Of a DNA stretch of 38,073 nt, positions 6,872-15,308 are shown piece by piece. The stretch is from Oscillospiraceae bacterium (lineage in GTDB: Bacteria > Bacillota > Clostridia > Oscillospirales > Ruminococcaceae). The notes below the pieces were generated by a model. The model was not told where the DNA came from and ran no database searches. It worked only from the letters and a program-made list of their open reading frames with translations. Where the stretch lies: contig JAKSPK010000023.1 in assembly GCA_024404875.1 (NCBI GenBank), positions 1 to 38,073 of the forward strand, in the 5' to 3' direction. How positions within the stretch are numbered: position 1 is the first letter of the stretch; every line of letters starts with the position of its first letter. The position numbers and the translations under genes are program-made.

Positions 6872-8320
6872 ATGAAACAAACGATCTACCGCATCCGGCT
6901 GGGCGCAGCGCGCTGTGCTGCCGATCTCACCGATGGCAGCGAGCGCGGTGAATATGTCTCCCAGGATTATATCCTGAAAACGCTCGGCAGACCGATGCGC
7001 TCCGTCAATCTTATGTACTGCTACTACCCGCTCGATAAGGAGTTTCCTGCCCGCGCAAGGGACGCTTTCGCAAGCATGGAGATGAAAGGCCAGTGGGACA
7101 CACCATATGAAGATTACTTCCCCTATACAGGCGGTCTGAACGGTAACCGTGACAGCGAGGTGTTCAAGCAGATGCAGGATATCCGCCGGCACGGACAGGA
7201 TGTAACGCTCACGCTTGTCATAGATCCAAATGTGCCTGACGAATATCTCATTGCTGTTGCCGAGGATCTGAAGCCCTACGGCAGAGTGCTGCTGCGTTTG
7301 AATCATGAAGCAACCGGCGACTGGTTCGCATTCAACAGGCGAGCGAGTTATGCCGATATTGCAAAGTTTTTTGTTCATGCGAGCGAGATCATCCGCGCTC
7401 ATGCACCAAATGTTCAGACAATCATCTGCATCGGCGGCGTTGAAGATCTGAATGCAACGGAAATGGTTAAGGAAAAAGAATTCGCCTGCACGATCCCTGC
7501 GGCGGATATCTGGTCAGTTGACAAGTATATGGCGCTCCACTGGGGCTGGCCGTATGATGTTGCAGAACCGGGCGGCAGTTCGCACAGCCGAAGCGCATAC
7601 CATGATGTATACGAAATGACCAAGCGCTCCTTCCGACGCTTTACTGAGCTTAACGGCGGCGTTACCAAGCCTATGGTTATGAGCGAATTCAATGCGGACG
7701 GCGATGTGACCGGCCCCTACGATCAGTGTGCAATGCTGGACGGATTTTTCCAACTCGTGAAAGAAGATCCTGAAAACTGGCTCTCAGGCATCAATTTTTA
7801 TCAGTTCCGCGACCGCGGACGGCTTGGTCTGGAGATCGAGGATCCGAATGATCCTGAGAATGGCATCCCGCAGCCGATCATGCATACATTCAAAAGTTGG
7901 ATACAGGATTCCATGTTCCAGCCTGAAATGAGTGAAGAAGGCGAAACAGCACTTCCTGTCACGCTCTGCTGGCGCAATTCCGAGGATGCCGATGGCATCG
8001 GCATTAAGCTGGAGATGGCCGGTAATCCGCATTTCTGCGAGCTGTATTTTGACAGCGAAGACTGCGGCAATTACATGATTGAGCTGAATGGGAAATGGTT
8101 CTATAAAGCCCCCCGGACAAAATTCGTCGACCTAATGCCCGCATTCTTTGAACACAGTCATGAAATGCCAAGCAGCATGATGCTTCGGATCTTTGCCCCG
8201 CCTGCCGACGGCAAAAACGATCTTTCCAAGCCAAACGGCCTGCTCTCCTATGAGACAACAATCACAACGCTGCCGAAGCTCCGTATCGGCTATGCACCTG
8301 TGGAGCCGGATCGTGACTGA
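6872..8320 (+). CDS. Cytoplasmic GH26-like (beta-mannanase fold) protein
   Basis: The 482-residue protein resembles family 26 glycoside hydrolases. A probable TIM barrel spans about 30-345, with LLRLNHEATGDWFAF (140-154) placing a candidate acid/base glutamate at E146, and VMSEFNADGD (269-278) placing a candidate nucleophile at E272. The HEATGDWF segment mirrors the HE.NGDWF motif of that family. About 130 residues of probable beta structure follow. There is no signal peptide, unusual for a polysaccharide-degrading enzyme, so it would act inside the cell on an oligosaccharide or be a non-catalytic relative. I start at the ATG at 6872, seven bases after GAGAGGA, and not at the in-frame GTG at 6857 that overlaps this site. 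It starts 21 bases after pncB ends and overlaps the HAD gene. Confidence 0.6.
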   Translation: MKQTIYRIRLGAARCAADLTDGSERGEYVSQDYILKTLGRPMRSVNLMYCYYPLDKEFPARARDAFASMEMKGQWDTPYEDYFPYTGGLNGNRDSEVFKQMQDIRRHGQDVTLTLVIDPNVPDEYLIAVAEDLKPYGRVLLRLNHEATGDWFAFNRRASYADIAKFFVHASEIIRAHAPNVQTIICIGGVEDLNATEMVKEKEFACTIPAADIWSVDKYMALHWGWPYDVAEPGGSSHSRSAYHDVYEMTKRSFRRFTELNGGVTKPMVMSEFNADGDVTGPYDQCAMLDGFFQLVKEDPENWLSGINFYQFRDRGRLGLEIEDPNDPENGIPQPIMHTFKSWIQDSMFQPEMSEEGETALPVTLCWRNSEDADGIGIKLEMAGNPHFCELYFDSEDCGNYMIELNGKWFYKAPRTKFVDLMPAFFEHSHEMPSSMMLRIFAPPADGKNDLSKPNGLLSYETTITTLPKLRIGYAPVEPDRD

Positions 8321-9158
8321 TATCCTTTTTATCACAGATCTTGACGGAACTTTTTTGCAGCCGGATGTGACGATCTCGGAGCGTAGCCGCAGCATTCTCT
8401 CACCTCTGCTTGAACGCGGTCTTCCGCTGACAGCTGCTACCGCCCGAACAAGCTTCTCGGTTATGCCGATCATCAAAGGTCTTCCGCTGAAGCTTCCGCT
8501 CATCCTGCAAAACGGTGCCGTGCTTCACGATCCGGTGCATGACCGCATCATCTCCTCGCAGCCGATCCCGCAAACTGCATTCCGTGAAATCTGTAAGGTC
8601 TACGAGGAAACAGGCATGAACGGTTTTGTTTTCTGCGTACCGGCGGACAAGCTCGAATGCTGCTATACTTTCCTGACAACGCCTCATATGCAAAGGTACT
8701 ATCAGGAACGCCGCGTCAAATACGACAAGCCGTTTCGACAGGTCGAAAGCCTCAGCAGTCTTGCGGAAAGCAGTCCTGTTTATATGTCGCTGAATGCGCC
8801 GAAAAATGTGCTGAATCCGGTATATGAAACAGTCCGACAGATCGGCGGGATCTCAACGGCATATTACCGTGATGTGTATGAGCCGGATATATGGTATCTT
8901 GAAGCCTCTGCTGCAGGGACATCAAAATATCACGGCGTCATGCAGCTCAAACGAATGACCGGTGCAAAAACCGTAGTCGGCTTCGGTGACAATCATAATG
9001 ATCTACCGCTCTTTGCGGCTTGTGATGTGAAAATCGCTGTGCAAAACGCAGCAGATACGATTAAATCACAGGCCGATATCATCATCGGACGAAATACGGA
9101 GGATTCCGTCGCGGAATACCTTCGATCGGTATTTCCCGCAATAGAGAAATCTGAATGA
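8313..9158 (+). CDS. Cof-type HAD-IIB hydrolase
   Basis: This 281-residue phosphatase of the haloacid dehalogenase superfamily carries motif I DLDGTF (D9 nucleophile, D11), a motif II threonine around 41-45 (AATART), the motif III lysine probably K205 in TSKYHGV, and motif IV GFGDNHNDLP (223-232) with D226 and D230. The large middle section is the C2B cap that sets substrate choice; sugar phosphates, flavin mononucleotide and pyridoxal phosphate are common in the family, and none can be chosen here. The start is GTG at 8313, seven bases after GGAG and overlapping the stop of the upstream gene, so the two are probably translationally coupled. Confidence 0.85.
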   Translation: MTDILFITDLDGTFLQPDVTISERSRSILSPLLERGLPLTAATARTSFSVMPIIKGLPLKLPLILQNGAVLHDPVHDRIISSQPIPQTAFREICKVYEETGMNGFVFCVPADKLECCYTFLTTPHMQRYYQERRVKYDKPFRQVESLSSLAESSPVYMSLNAPKNVLNPVYETVRQIGGISTAYYRDVYEPDIWYLEASAAGTSKYHGVMQLKRMTGAKTVVGFGDNHNDLPLFAACDVKIAVQNAADTIKSQADIIIGRNTEDSVAEYLRSVFPAIEKSE

Positions 9159-9346
9159 AACCATTTACCACAGACTTTTCGGATGTATCATCGACGATTA
9201 TGATACGCTGGAAGGTACTGCCGAACTACAGTAAATCACCGATGACCTTTATCACCCGAACAATTATAATGATGCATGGCGCAGCCGTTATCTGCGCAAA
9301 TCCGAAACTGTATCCATTTTTCATCATTACATAAAGGAGAAACACA

Positions 9347-11074
9347 ATGAAAAAACTGATGCTTGGCAATGAAGCCTTCGCGCGCGGACTCTATGAGGCC
9401 GGTTGTCGGTTTGCGTCCAGCTACCCTGGGACGCCCTCTACGGAGATCACTGAAACAATTGCGAAGTACGACGAAGTCTATGCGGAATGGGCACCGAATG
9501 AAAAGGTTGCCGTTGAGTCTGCACTGGGCGCATCCTTCGCAGGTGCAAGAGCATTTGCGGCGATGAAGCATGTCGGCCTCAATGTCGCAGCTGACCCGCT
9601 CTATACCGCAGCTTACACCGGCGTCAACGGCGGACTCGTAATCGCTGTCGCGGATGATCCCGGTATGCATTCTTCTCAAAATGAGCAGGATTCCCGCCAT
9701 CACGCGATCGCATCAAAGGTTCCGATGCTCGAGCCATCCGATTCACAGGAATGCAAGGATTTCGCAATGCTTGGCTATGAGATTTCAGAAGAATTCGACA
9801 CGCCGGTTCTCGTGCGCACCGCTACCAGGGTTGCGCATTCGCAGAGTGCAGTCGAACAGCTTCCCCGTCAGGAGAAGGAGCTGAAGCCCTATGTCAAGAC
9901 ACCGCAGAAATATGTCATGGTACCGGCAAATGCAAAGCAGCGCCATGTTGTTGTCGAGGAACGCACCAAGAAGCTCATCGCTTATGCAGAGACCGCTCCG
10001 ATCAACCGCATCGAAGATAACGGCTCCGAAATCGGCGTCATCACCTGCGGCGCTGCATATCAATATGCAAAGGATGCCCTCGGCGATCAAGTCAACTACC
10101 TTAAGCTCGGCATGACCAATCCGCTTCCGGAAAAGCTCTTTCTCGATTTTGCGGCTAAATGCAGGACCATCTATATCATTGAAGAGCTCGACGGCATTCT
10201 CGAACAGCACGCAAAGTGCCTCGGCATCAACTGCAAAGGCAAGGAAATCTTCGGCAATATCGGCGAGCTGAATCAAATCATCATTGCGGAAAAGCTGCTC
10301 GGCAAAAAGCCGGAAACCGTGTCGTATCCTGAACAGCTGCCGATCCGCCCGCCTGTCATGTGTGCCGGATGTCCGCATCGCGGCGTATTCTATACGCTCG
10401 CAAAGCATAAGATCACCGTTTCCGGCGATATCGGCTGCTACACACTTGGCGCTGCCAAGCCGCTGGAATCAATCGACTGGACAATCTGCATGGGCAGCTC
10501 GGTTTCCTGTCTGCACGGCTTCAATAAGGTGCTCGGTGAGAAATCCCAGAACAAGACCGTTGCTGTCATCGGCGATTCGACCTTTATGCACACCGGTCTG
10601 AATTCACTTGTCAATGTCGCATACAATGCATCAAATTCGACCGTCATCATTCTCGATAACTCGATCACCGGTATGACCGGCCATCAGCAGAACCCGACCA
10701 CTGGCAAGAACCTCAAGGGTGATCCGGCGGCTGCCGTCGATCTCGAGGCGCTCTGCCATGCGATCGGCATCAAGCGTGTCCGTATTGCAGATCCCTATCA
10801 TCTCGCTGAAATGGAAAAAGCGATCACCGAAGAGCTTGCCGCAGACGAGCCTTCTGTCATTATCAGCCGCAGACCGTGTGCGCTTCTCAAATATGTCAAG
10901 CACAATCCCCCTCTGCGTGTCAATACCGATAAGTGCAGAAGCTGCAAGATGTGCTTAAAGCTCGGCTGCCCTGCAATTTCCATGAAGGACGGCAAGGCCT
11001 GCATTGATCATACACAGTGCGTTGGCTGCGGCATCTGCGAGGAGCTGTGTAAATTCGACGCGATCGAGGCATAA
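9347..11074 (+). CDS. iorA: Indolepyruvate:ferredoxin oxidoreductase, alpha subunit
   Basis: This 575-residue thiamine-pyrophosphate subunit oxidatively decarboxylates aryl pyruvates from Trp, Phe and Tyr to aryl-acetyl-CoA, reducing ferredoxin. The N-terminus has the pyrimidine-binding domain (SSYPGTPSTEI), the middle has PPVMCAGCPHRGVFY, and the TPP/Mg part includes GDIGCYTLG, GDSTFMHTGLNSLV and LDNSITGMTGHQQNP. The C-terminus is a two-cluster ferredoxin domain with C530, C533, C536, C541 and C558, C561, C564, C568. AAAGGAG precedes the ATG. The beta subunit is 885 bases downstream, separated by two small genes, which is not the usual direct iorA-iorB junction. Confidence 0.95.
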   Translation: MKKLMLGNEAFARGLYEAGCRFASSYPGTPSTEITETIAKYDEVYAEWAPNEKVAVESALGASFAGARAFAAMKHVGLNVAADPLYTAAYTGVNGGLVIAVADDPGMHSSQNEQDSRHHAIASKVPMLEPSDSQECKDFAMLGYEISEEFDTPVLVRTATRVAHSQSAVEQLPRQEKELKPYVKTPQKYVMVPANAKQRHVVVEERTKKLIAYAETAPINRIEDNGSEIGVITCGAAYQYAKDALGDQVNYLKLGMTNPLPEKLFLDFAAKCRTIYIIEELDGILEQHAKCLGINCKGKEIFGNIGELNQIIIAEKLLGKKPETVSYPEQLPIRPPVMCAGCPHRGVFYTLAKHKITVSGDIGCYTLGAAKPLESIDWTICMGSSVSCLHGFNKVLGEKSQNKTVAVIGDSTFMHTGLNSLVNVAYNASNSTVIILDNSITGMTGHQQNPTTGKNLKGDPAAAVDLEALCHAIGIKRVRIADPYHLAEMEKAITEELAADEPSVIISRRPCALLKYVKHNPPLRVNTDKCRSCKMCLKLGCPAISMKDGKACIDHTQCVGCGICEELCKFDAIEA

Positions 11075-11145
11075 TCCATTCCCGCAGAATACTGAGCGAA
11101 AAGAGTCCGCATGACATGTATCATTATCATTAGAAAGGAACGGAA

Positions 11146-11661
11146 ATGTTTATCGTCTGGGGAACACGCGAAAAACTGAAAAAAGACATCTCGACTGGCA
11201 TAGACTGGTGCCCTGTTTGTAAAAAATTCACCGGCTGGTATATCGGCCGTCATGTTAAGATTAATCATGTTGAATACATTCCGCTCAAAACACAAGTTCT
11301 CGAATACTTCATGATGTGCGGGATTTGTCAGCATGGGCCGATCATCAATCCGGACATTTACTCTGAGTTCAAACAGATGTTCGAGCCATTCAAAAAACGC
11401 AAACAACAGATCCAATGCTTTGAAAAAGCTGCAAAAATGGCGGAAACAATGGCGCCAAATGAGATCTCAGTCAATACAATCATGGATGCGCTTGCATCAG
11501 AATATCCGATCCGCTCCTCGCAGCAGTTGGAGATTGAATACCGTCGCAGAATTCAGGCTCTGTTGCTGACACACGGGATCGGCGGAGATCCGAATGCTTT
11601 GATTCAGCCGAAAGATCCACAGCTTCCGCCAAAGCAGCCAGCTGTCATGGATACAATTTGA
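11146..11661 (+). CDS. Zinc-ribbon protein of unknown role
   Basis: The 171-residue protein begins with FIVWGTREKLKK, then a split zinc ribbon: CPVC (residues 22-25) and CGIC (64-67), with about 38 residues between. Proteins with this WG(T)+zinc-ribbon beginning occur widely in Firmicutes without known function. The C-terminal half is helical and charged and ends in a Pro/Gln-rich tail. It has no signal peptide or membrane segment. AAAGGAACGG precedes the ATG. It sits inside the ior operon between iorA and iorB; codon use is a little more AT-rich than its neighbours, consistent with later insertion. Confidence 0.75.
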   Translation: MFIVWGTREKLKKDISTGIDWCPVCKKFTGWYIGRHVKINHVEYIPLKTQVLEYFMMCGICQHGPIINPDIYSEFKQMFEPFKKRKQQIQCFEKAAKMAETMAPNEISVNTIMDALASEYPIRSSQQLEIEYRRRIQALLLTHGIGGDPNALIQPKDPQLPPKQPAVMDTI

Positions 11662-11676
11662 AAAAATGGAGTCAAA

Positions 11677-11910
11677 ATGAAAGCATATCACGATCTTTCT
11701 CCGAAAGAAAAGTTCATCCGCACCTGCATTGCCGTGCCGGTCTGCTGGACAATCATGATCGGCATCTGGGTATTCTGCTCACAGCATTTTATTCTCGGAA
11801 CCGGCTGGATCATCAAATTTGTTGCTGCTGCCGTGATCATTGTGATCCTTAGCTTCTGGCAGCTTATCACGACCTATCTGAAATGGAAGGATGACGAAAA
11901 TAATTACTGA
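11677..11910 (+). CDS. Small two-pass membrane protein
   Basis: The 77-residue protein has two hydrophobic segments, roughly 16-36 (TCIAVPVCWTIMIGIWVF) and 44-66 (WIIKFVAAAVIIVILSFW), separated by a short polar turn, with charged ends (KWKDDENNY at the C-terminus). GGAG lies five bases before the ATG. It starts 15 bases after the zinc-ribbon gene and ends 48 bases before iorB, so it is probably co-transcribed with both. I do not recognise a family and cannot assign a function. Confidence 0.65.
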   Translation: MKAYHDLSPKEKFIRTCIAVPVCWTIMIGIWVFCSQHFILGTGWIIKFVAAAVIIVILSFWQLITTYLKWKDDENNY

Positions 11911-11958
11911 ACGGCGTTCCGTCCGGTATTTACAATCTGAAAGCAAGAGGTAATAATT

Positions 11959-12531
11959 ATGGAAACGAAATCTGTCATGATCGTCGGCGTCGGCGGACAA
12001 GGTTCCCTGCTCGCCAGCCGCATTCTCGGCAGTGTTCTGCTCCAGCAGGGCTATGCCGTCAAGGTCAGCGAGGTTCACGGAATGTCACAGCGCGGCGGCT
12101 CCGTTGTCACCTATGTCAAGTACGGCGATGCCGTCTACTCCCCGACAGTCGAAAAGGGCGAAGCAGATGTCATCATCTCCTTTGAACTGCTTGAAGCAGC
12201 ACGCTGGGCAGACTGCCTGAAAAAAGGCGGTCACATCGTCACATCTACGCAGACACTCGACCCGATGCCGGTCATCACCGGTGCTGCGGCCTATCCGCAG
12301 AGAATTATCGAGAACCTCACGAGCATGGGCATTGATGTGACTGCTGTGGATGCACTTTCCCTCGCGGAGCAAGCCGGCAGTGCAAAAGCATCGAATGTCG
12401 TGCTGATGGGTGTTGTCTCGAAGAAAATGGAATTTGATGAATCCGTCTGGCAGGACGCTCTGAATCAGTGTGTGCCGGAAAAGTTCATCGAGATGAACCG
12501 CAAGGCATTTGCGCTCGGCAGAGAGGCCTGA
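11959..12531 (+). CDS. iorB: Indolepyruvate:ferredoxin oxidoreductase, beta subunit
   Basis: This 190-residue gamma-domain subunit pairs with IorA. The N-terminus IVGVGGQGSLLASRILG (residues 9-25) and SEVHGMSQRGGSVVTYVKYG (38-57) are the family signatures; the remaining sheet carries ADVIISFELLEAARW. The length is normal for the two-subunit enzyme. AGAGGT lies before the ATG. With the downstream CoA ligase and ACT protein it forms the aryl-acid module used by amino-acid-fermenting and biosynthetic Clostridia; the enzyme can run in either direction, so biosynthesis of aromatic amino acids from aryl acetates is also possible. Confidence 0.93.
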   Translation: METKSVMIVGVGGQGSLLASRILGSVLLQQGYAVKVSEVHGMSQRGGSVVTYVKYGDAVYSPTVEKGEADVIISFELLEAARWADCLKKGGHIVTSTQTLDPMPVITGAAAYPQRIIENLTSMGIDVTAVDALSLAEQAGSAKASNVVLMGVVSKKMEFDESVWQDALNQCVPEKFIEMNRKAFALGREA

Positions 12532-12611
12532 GCCTTTTCTGTTCTTCTGAATCACAGGACAATACAGCCGATTGACTGTATACATATTATATTGGGAAAG
12601 GAATGATTCCA

Positions 12612-13919
12612 ATGCCGAAGTACTGGCACGAGGACATTGAAACAATGTCCCGCGAAGACATGAAAAAACTCCAGAACGAGCGCCTCGTCAAACAGGTACA
12701 TCATGTCTACGAACACGTCCCCTATTACAGAGACCTCATGGACAAAAAAGGTATCAAACCCGATGACATCCAGTCTGTAGATGATCTGCATAAGCTGCCG
12801 TTTCTTTCAAAGGCAGATCTGAGAGATGCCTATCCGTTCGGACTGCTCGCCGTTCCGCTTTCAGAATGTGTGCGCATCCAATCCACGAGCGGCACAACAG
12901 GCAAACGTGTTGTTGCATTCTATACGCAGGCTGATATTGAGCTCTGGGAAGACTGCTGTGCCAGAGCAATCATTGCTGCAGGCGGCGATAAAGACGATGT
13001 ATGTCAGGTCGCATATGGCTACGGCCTTTTCACCGGCGGTGCAGGACTGCACGGCGGCTCTCATAAGGTCGGCTGCCTGACGCTCCCGATGTCATCCGGA
13101 AATACCGAGCGTCAGATCCAGTTCATGTGCGATCTCGGCTCAACAATCCTCTGCTGCACGCCCTCTTATGCAGCCTATATCGGTGAGACCCTGCACGATA
13201 TGGGACTGACACCCGATGATATCAAACTCAAAGCCGGTATCTTTGGTGCCGAGCCGTGGACGGAGGAAATGCGTCGGACGATCGAAAAGTCCCTCGGTAT
13301 CAAGGCATATGATATCTTTGGTCTGACCGAGATCTCCGGCCCCGGTGTCTCGTTTGAATGCGAGGAGCAGTCCGGAATGCATATTAACGAGGATCTTTTC
13401 TTGCCGGAGATCATTGATCCGGAAACGGGCGAAGTACTTCCGGAAGGAACTGTCGGTGAACTGGTCTTTACTGCACTGACAAAGGAAGCATTCCCGCTCC
13501 TGCGCTACCGCACACGCGATCTCTGTGTACTTTCCCGCAAAAAATGCTCCTGTGGCAGAACACTCATTAAAATGGCGAAGCCGATGGGAAGAAGCGATGA
13601 TATGCTCATCATCCGCGGTGTAAATGTATTCCCGTCGCAGATCGAAACTGTCCTCATTGAACAGGGCTACACCCCGAATTATCTCATCGAGGTCGATCGA
13701 AAGAATAATACCGATACGCTCGACATCAGTGTGGAACTGACGCCGGAGCAGTTCTCTGACAAGATCAAAGATGTCCAGAACATGGAAAAATCGCTTGCAG
13801 CAGCGATCAAGACGATGCTCGGCATTAACCCGAAGGTGCATCTTGTTTCCCCAAAAACGATCACCCGCAGCGAGGGCAAGGCTGTCCGTGTGATTGACCG
13901 CCGCAAGCTGCATGAATAA
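12612..13919 (+). CDS. paaK: Phenylacetate/arylacetate-CoA ligase
   Basis: This 435-residue ANL-superfamily ligase activates aryl acetates with ATP and CoA (or, with its neighbour IorAB, allows energy recovery from aryl-acetyl-CoA). Motifs: the P-loop STSGTTGK (91-98), the aromatic AYGYGLFTGGAGLHGG, IFGLTEISGPGVSFEC and the late YRTRDLC loop; C-terminal hinge region GRSDDMLIIRGVNVFPSQIE. I use the ATG at 12612 because AAAGGA is nine bases upstream; an ATG at 12603 lies directly against that site. The iorA-iorB-paaK-ACT order is widely conserved, which supports aryl acids as substrates, with indole-3-acetate and phenylacetate both possible. Confidence 0.92.
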   Translation: MPKYWHEDIETMSREDMKKLQNERLVKQVHHVYEHVPYYRDLMDKKGIKPDDIQSVDDLHKLPFLSKADLRDAYPFGLLAVPLSECVRIQSTSGTTGKRVVAFYTQADIELWEDCCARAIIAAGGDKDDVCQVAYGYGLFTGGAGLHGGSHKVGCLTLPMSSGNTERQIQFMCDLGSTILCCTPSYAAYIGETLHDMGLTPDDIKLKAGIFGAEPWTEEMRRTIEKSLGIKAYDIFGLTEISGPGVSFECEEQSGMHINEDLFLPEIIDPETGEVLPEGTVGELVFTALTKEAFPLLRYRTRDLCVLSRKKCSCGRTLIKMAKPMGRSDDMLIIRGVNVFPSQIETVLIEQGYTPNYLIEVDRKNNTDTLDISVELTPEQFSDKIKDVQNMEKSLAAAIKTMLGINPKVHLVSPKTITRSEGKAVRVIDRRKLHE

Positions 13920-13969
13920 TCTGCTGTATCAAAACATACACACTACAATGAATTAAGGAGGGATCTTTT

Positions 13970-14404
13970 GTGAATACGATCAAGCAGCTCTCTGTTTTTG
14001 TAGAGAATCAGCCCGGTAAGCTTGCCGAGCTGACTCGTCTGATCGCCAATGCAGGCATTGACCTGCGGACGCTGAGCCTTGCGGATACTCGCGATTTCGG
14101 CATACTTCGCATTATTGTGAATAAGCCCGATGAAACAGAAAAGCTTCTCACAGAAAACGACTGGATCTATAAAACCGCTGAAGTCATCGGCGTAAAGGTA
14201 CCCGACCGTCCGGGCGGGGTCGCTGATGTACTGGATGCGATCAATGCGGCCAATGTCAATGTCGAGTATATGTATGCGTTCGTGAACCGCATCCCCGGCA
14301 GAGCCGATACCGTTTTCCGGGTTGATGACATTGAAGCAACGCTGAATGCCCTTCAGAGTGCCGGCATCGACATTCTCACATCGGAGGAAGCATATACAAT
14401 TTGA
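13970..14404 (+). CDS. Tandem ACT-domain protein
   Basis: This 144-residue protein is made of two ACT domains: KQLSVFVENQPGKLAELTRL (residues 4-23) opens the first, and AEVIGVKVPDRPGGVADVLD (about 70-89) opens the second, each with the Gly-containing ligand turn. ACT pairs bind amino acids, and this one probably senses an aromatic amino acid or its derivative and regulates the adjacent ligase or oxidoreductase; that role is inferred from its constant position after paaK. The start is GTG at 13970 with AAGGAGGG seven bases upstream. Confidence 0.88.
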   Translation: MNTIKQLSVFVENQPGKLAELTRLIANAGIDLRTLSLADTRDFGILRIIVNKPDETEKLLTENDWIYKTAEVIGVKVPDRPGGVADVLDAINAANVNVEYMYAFVNRIPGRADTVFRVDDIEATLNALQSAGIDILTSEEAYTI

Positions 14405-14457
14405 GTGTCAGCTGACCGTCGAAGCAGAACTATTTTTCCGTTTTCGGCTTCTGCTAC

Positions 14458-14486
14458 TTGACAACAGCGCAAAGATTGTGTATAAT
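14458..14486 (+). promoter_or_regulatory. Consensus sigma-A promoter
   Basis: TTGACA, a 17-base spacer and TATAAT match the consensus exactly. It drives the single zinc-ribbon gene that starts at 14577, suggesting constitutive and strong expression. Confidence 0.92.
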
Positions 14487-14576
14487 AATACTATAAGGAT
14501 ATCTGTGGTCAATTGTACTGCAGGATCAATATGCAGAGTGAACGCAGCTGCTCTGCAATCAAAAGGAGTGTTGTTT

Positions 14577-15017
14577 ATGAGCATCTTTGACAAAGTCTCT
14601 GACATGGGACGCGGTCTGAGCGAAAAGGCTTCCAATGTCTCTGAGGTCAGCAATCTCAAGCGCAAGATCCTCTATGAAGAGGAAAGAATCGTGGAGATCT
14701 TCGCTGATCTCGGAAAAAAGTATTACAAGAACCCCGATGAGGATCCGGCTGTCTTCCGCGCACTTTGCGAGGATATCGACGCACGCCGCCGCCGTATCAA
14801 GAAAATGAAGTTCGAGCTGAATACGCTCCGCGGCTATAAAATGTGCCCGAAGTGCGATGCAGAAAATAGCGAGAAGAACATCTTCTGCGGTGTTTGCGGT
14901 GCTCGCCTTCCTGATCCGGAGGATGAGGACTTCACTTCCCTCGAAGAGAACGATTACTACACAGAGACCAGCAATCAGTTCTTTAATGCAGACAGCACCG
15001 GTAATATCGGTATTTAA
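14577..15017 (+). CDS. Coiled-coil/zinc-ribbon protein
   Basis: This 146-residue protein has a charged helical N-terminal half (about 1-88, including SNLKRKILYEEERIVEIFAD), then a zinc ribbon CPKC...CGVCGARLP at about 92-112, then an acidic, asparagine-rich disordered tail (DPEDEDFTSLEENDYY). Similar small proteins are common next to Clostridia housekeeping genes but have no assigned role. The frame extends upstream to 14346, overlapping the ACT gene, but AAGGAG eight bases before the ATG at 14577 and the consensus promoter fix the start. It is a one-gene transcript ended by a terminator. Confidence 0.85.
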   Translation: MSIFDKVSDMGRGLSEKASNVSEVSNLKRKILYEEERIVEIFADLGKKYYKNPDEDPAVFRALCEDIDARRRRIKKMKFELNTLRGYKMCPKCDAENSEKNIFCGVCGARLPDPEDEDFTSLEENDYYTETSNQFFNADSTGNIGI

Positions 15018-15035
15018 AATACGATCTCGTCATAT

Positions 15036-15076
15036 AACTGCCCTGAAGCGTTTCAAAGCGCCTCGGGGCAGTTTTT
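15036..15076 (+). terminator. Rho-independent terminator
   Basis: AACTGCCC at 15036-15043 pairs with GGGCAGTT at 15065-15072 and the stem runs into a six-T tract. It closes the zinc-ribbon gene and separates it from spoIIIA. Confidence 0.88.
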
Positions 15077-15197
15077 TATCCGTCCAAGATGACAGTATTA
15101 CTTGATACAGAATCATTTGACAAATACTGATCCGACATTGTAATATCAACCTCTGTATTACGCGCTCGCCCATAAAACTTGAGTACCGACTTTTCTG

Positions 15198-15232
15198 CTT
15201 CTATTGCCGCCTTGTCCCGCATAGTATATACT
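15198..15232 (+). promoter_or_regulatory. Candidate spoIIIA promoter, sigma-E-like overlapping sigma-A-like
   Basis: CTTCTATT, 14 bases and CATAGTAT (15198-15227) resemble the sigma-E elements GTCATATT and CATACAAT. The overlapping TTGCCG, 17 bases, TATACT (15204-15232) could instead be read by sigma-A. The spoIIIA operon is sigma-E dependent in studied spore-formers. Both matches are imperfect. Confidence 0.35.
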
Positions 15233-15257
15233 AAAACCGAAGAAAGGCGGTCATGCA

Positions 15258-15308
15258 ATGACAGTCAGAACAAAATATCATGAGGCACTCCCCTACATCC
15301 CGCCGTGA
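15258..15308 (+). pseudogene. Frame-shifted N-terminal end of spoIIIAA
   Basis: The ATG at 15258 has AAAGGCGG seven bases upstream and opens a 16-codon frame ending in TGA at 15306-15308 (C-terminus HEALPYIPP). Joining it by a -1 shift, or by restoring one missing G, to the spoIIIAA frame at 15305 gives PYIPPVIRQPLSRI, which resembles the normal start of SpoIIIAA proteins. The alternative is a short upstream ORF whose stop overlaps the GTG start and couples translation. Confidence 0.5.

Noticed and set aside
6248-7402. Minus-strand open frame of 384 residues across pncB and the GH26-like gene
   Set aside because: It spans two clear plus-strand genes and has no recognisable protein features.
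9155-9334. Possible 59-residue gene overlapping the HAD stop
   Set aside because: The ATGA overlap is suggestive, but there is no ribosome binding site of note, and the composition is not gene-like.
13920-13969. Separate promoter for the ACT gene
   Set aside because: Only the ribosome binding site is convincing; no -35/-10 pair with acceptable spacing was found.
15076-15258. Minus-strand 60-residue open frame between the zinc-ribbon gene and spoIIIAA
   Set aside because: There is no ribosome binding site at either ATG, it covers the spoIIIA promoter region, and it ends in the terminator.
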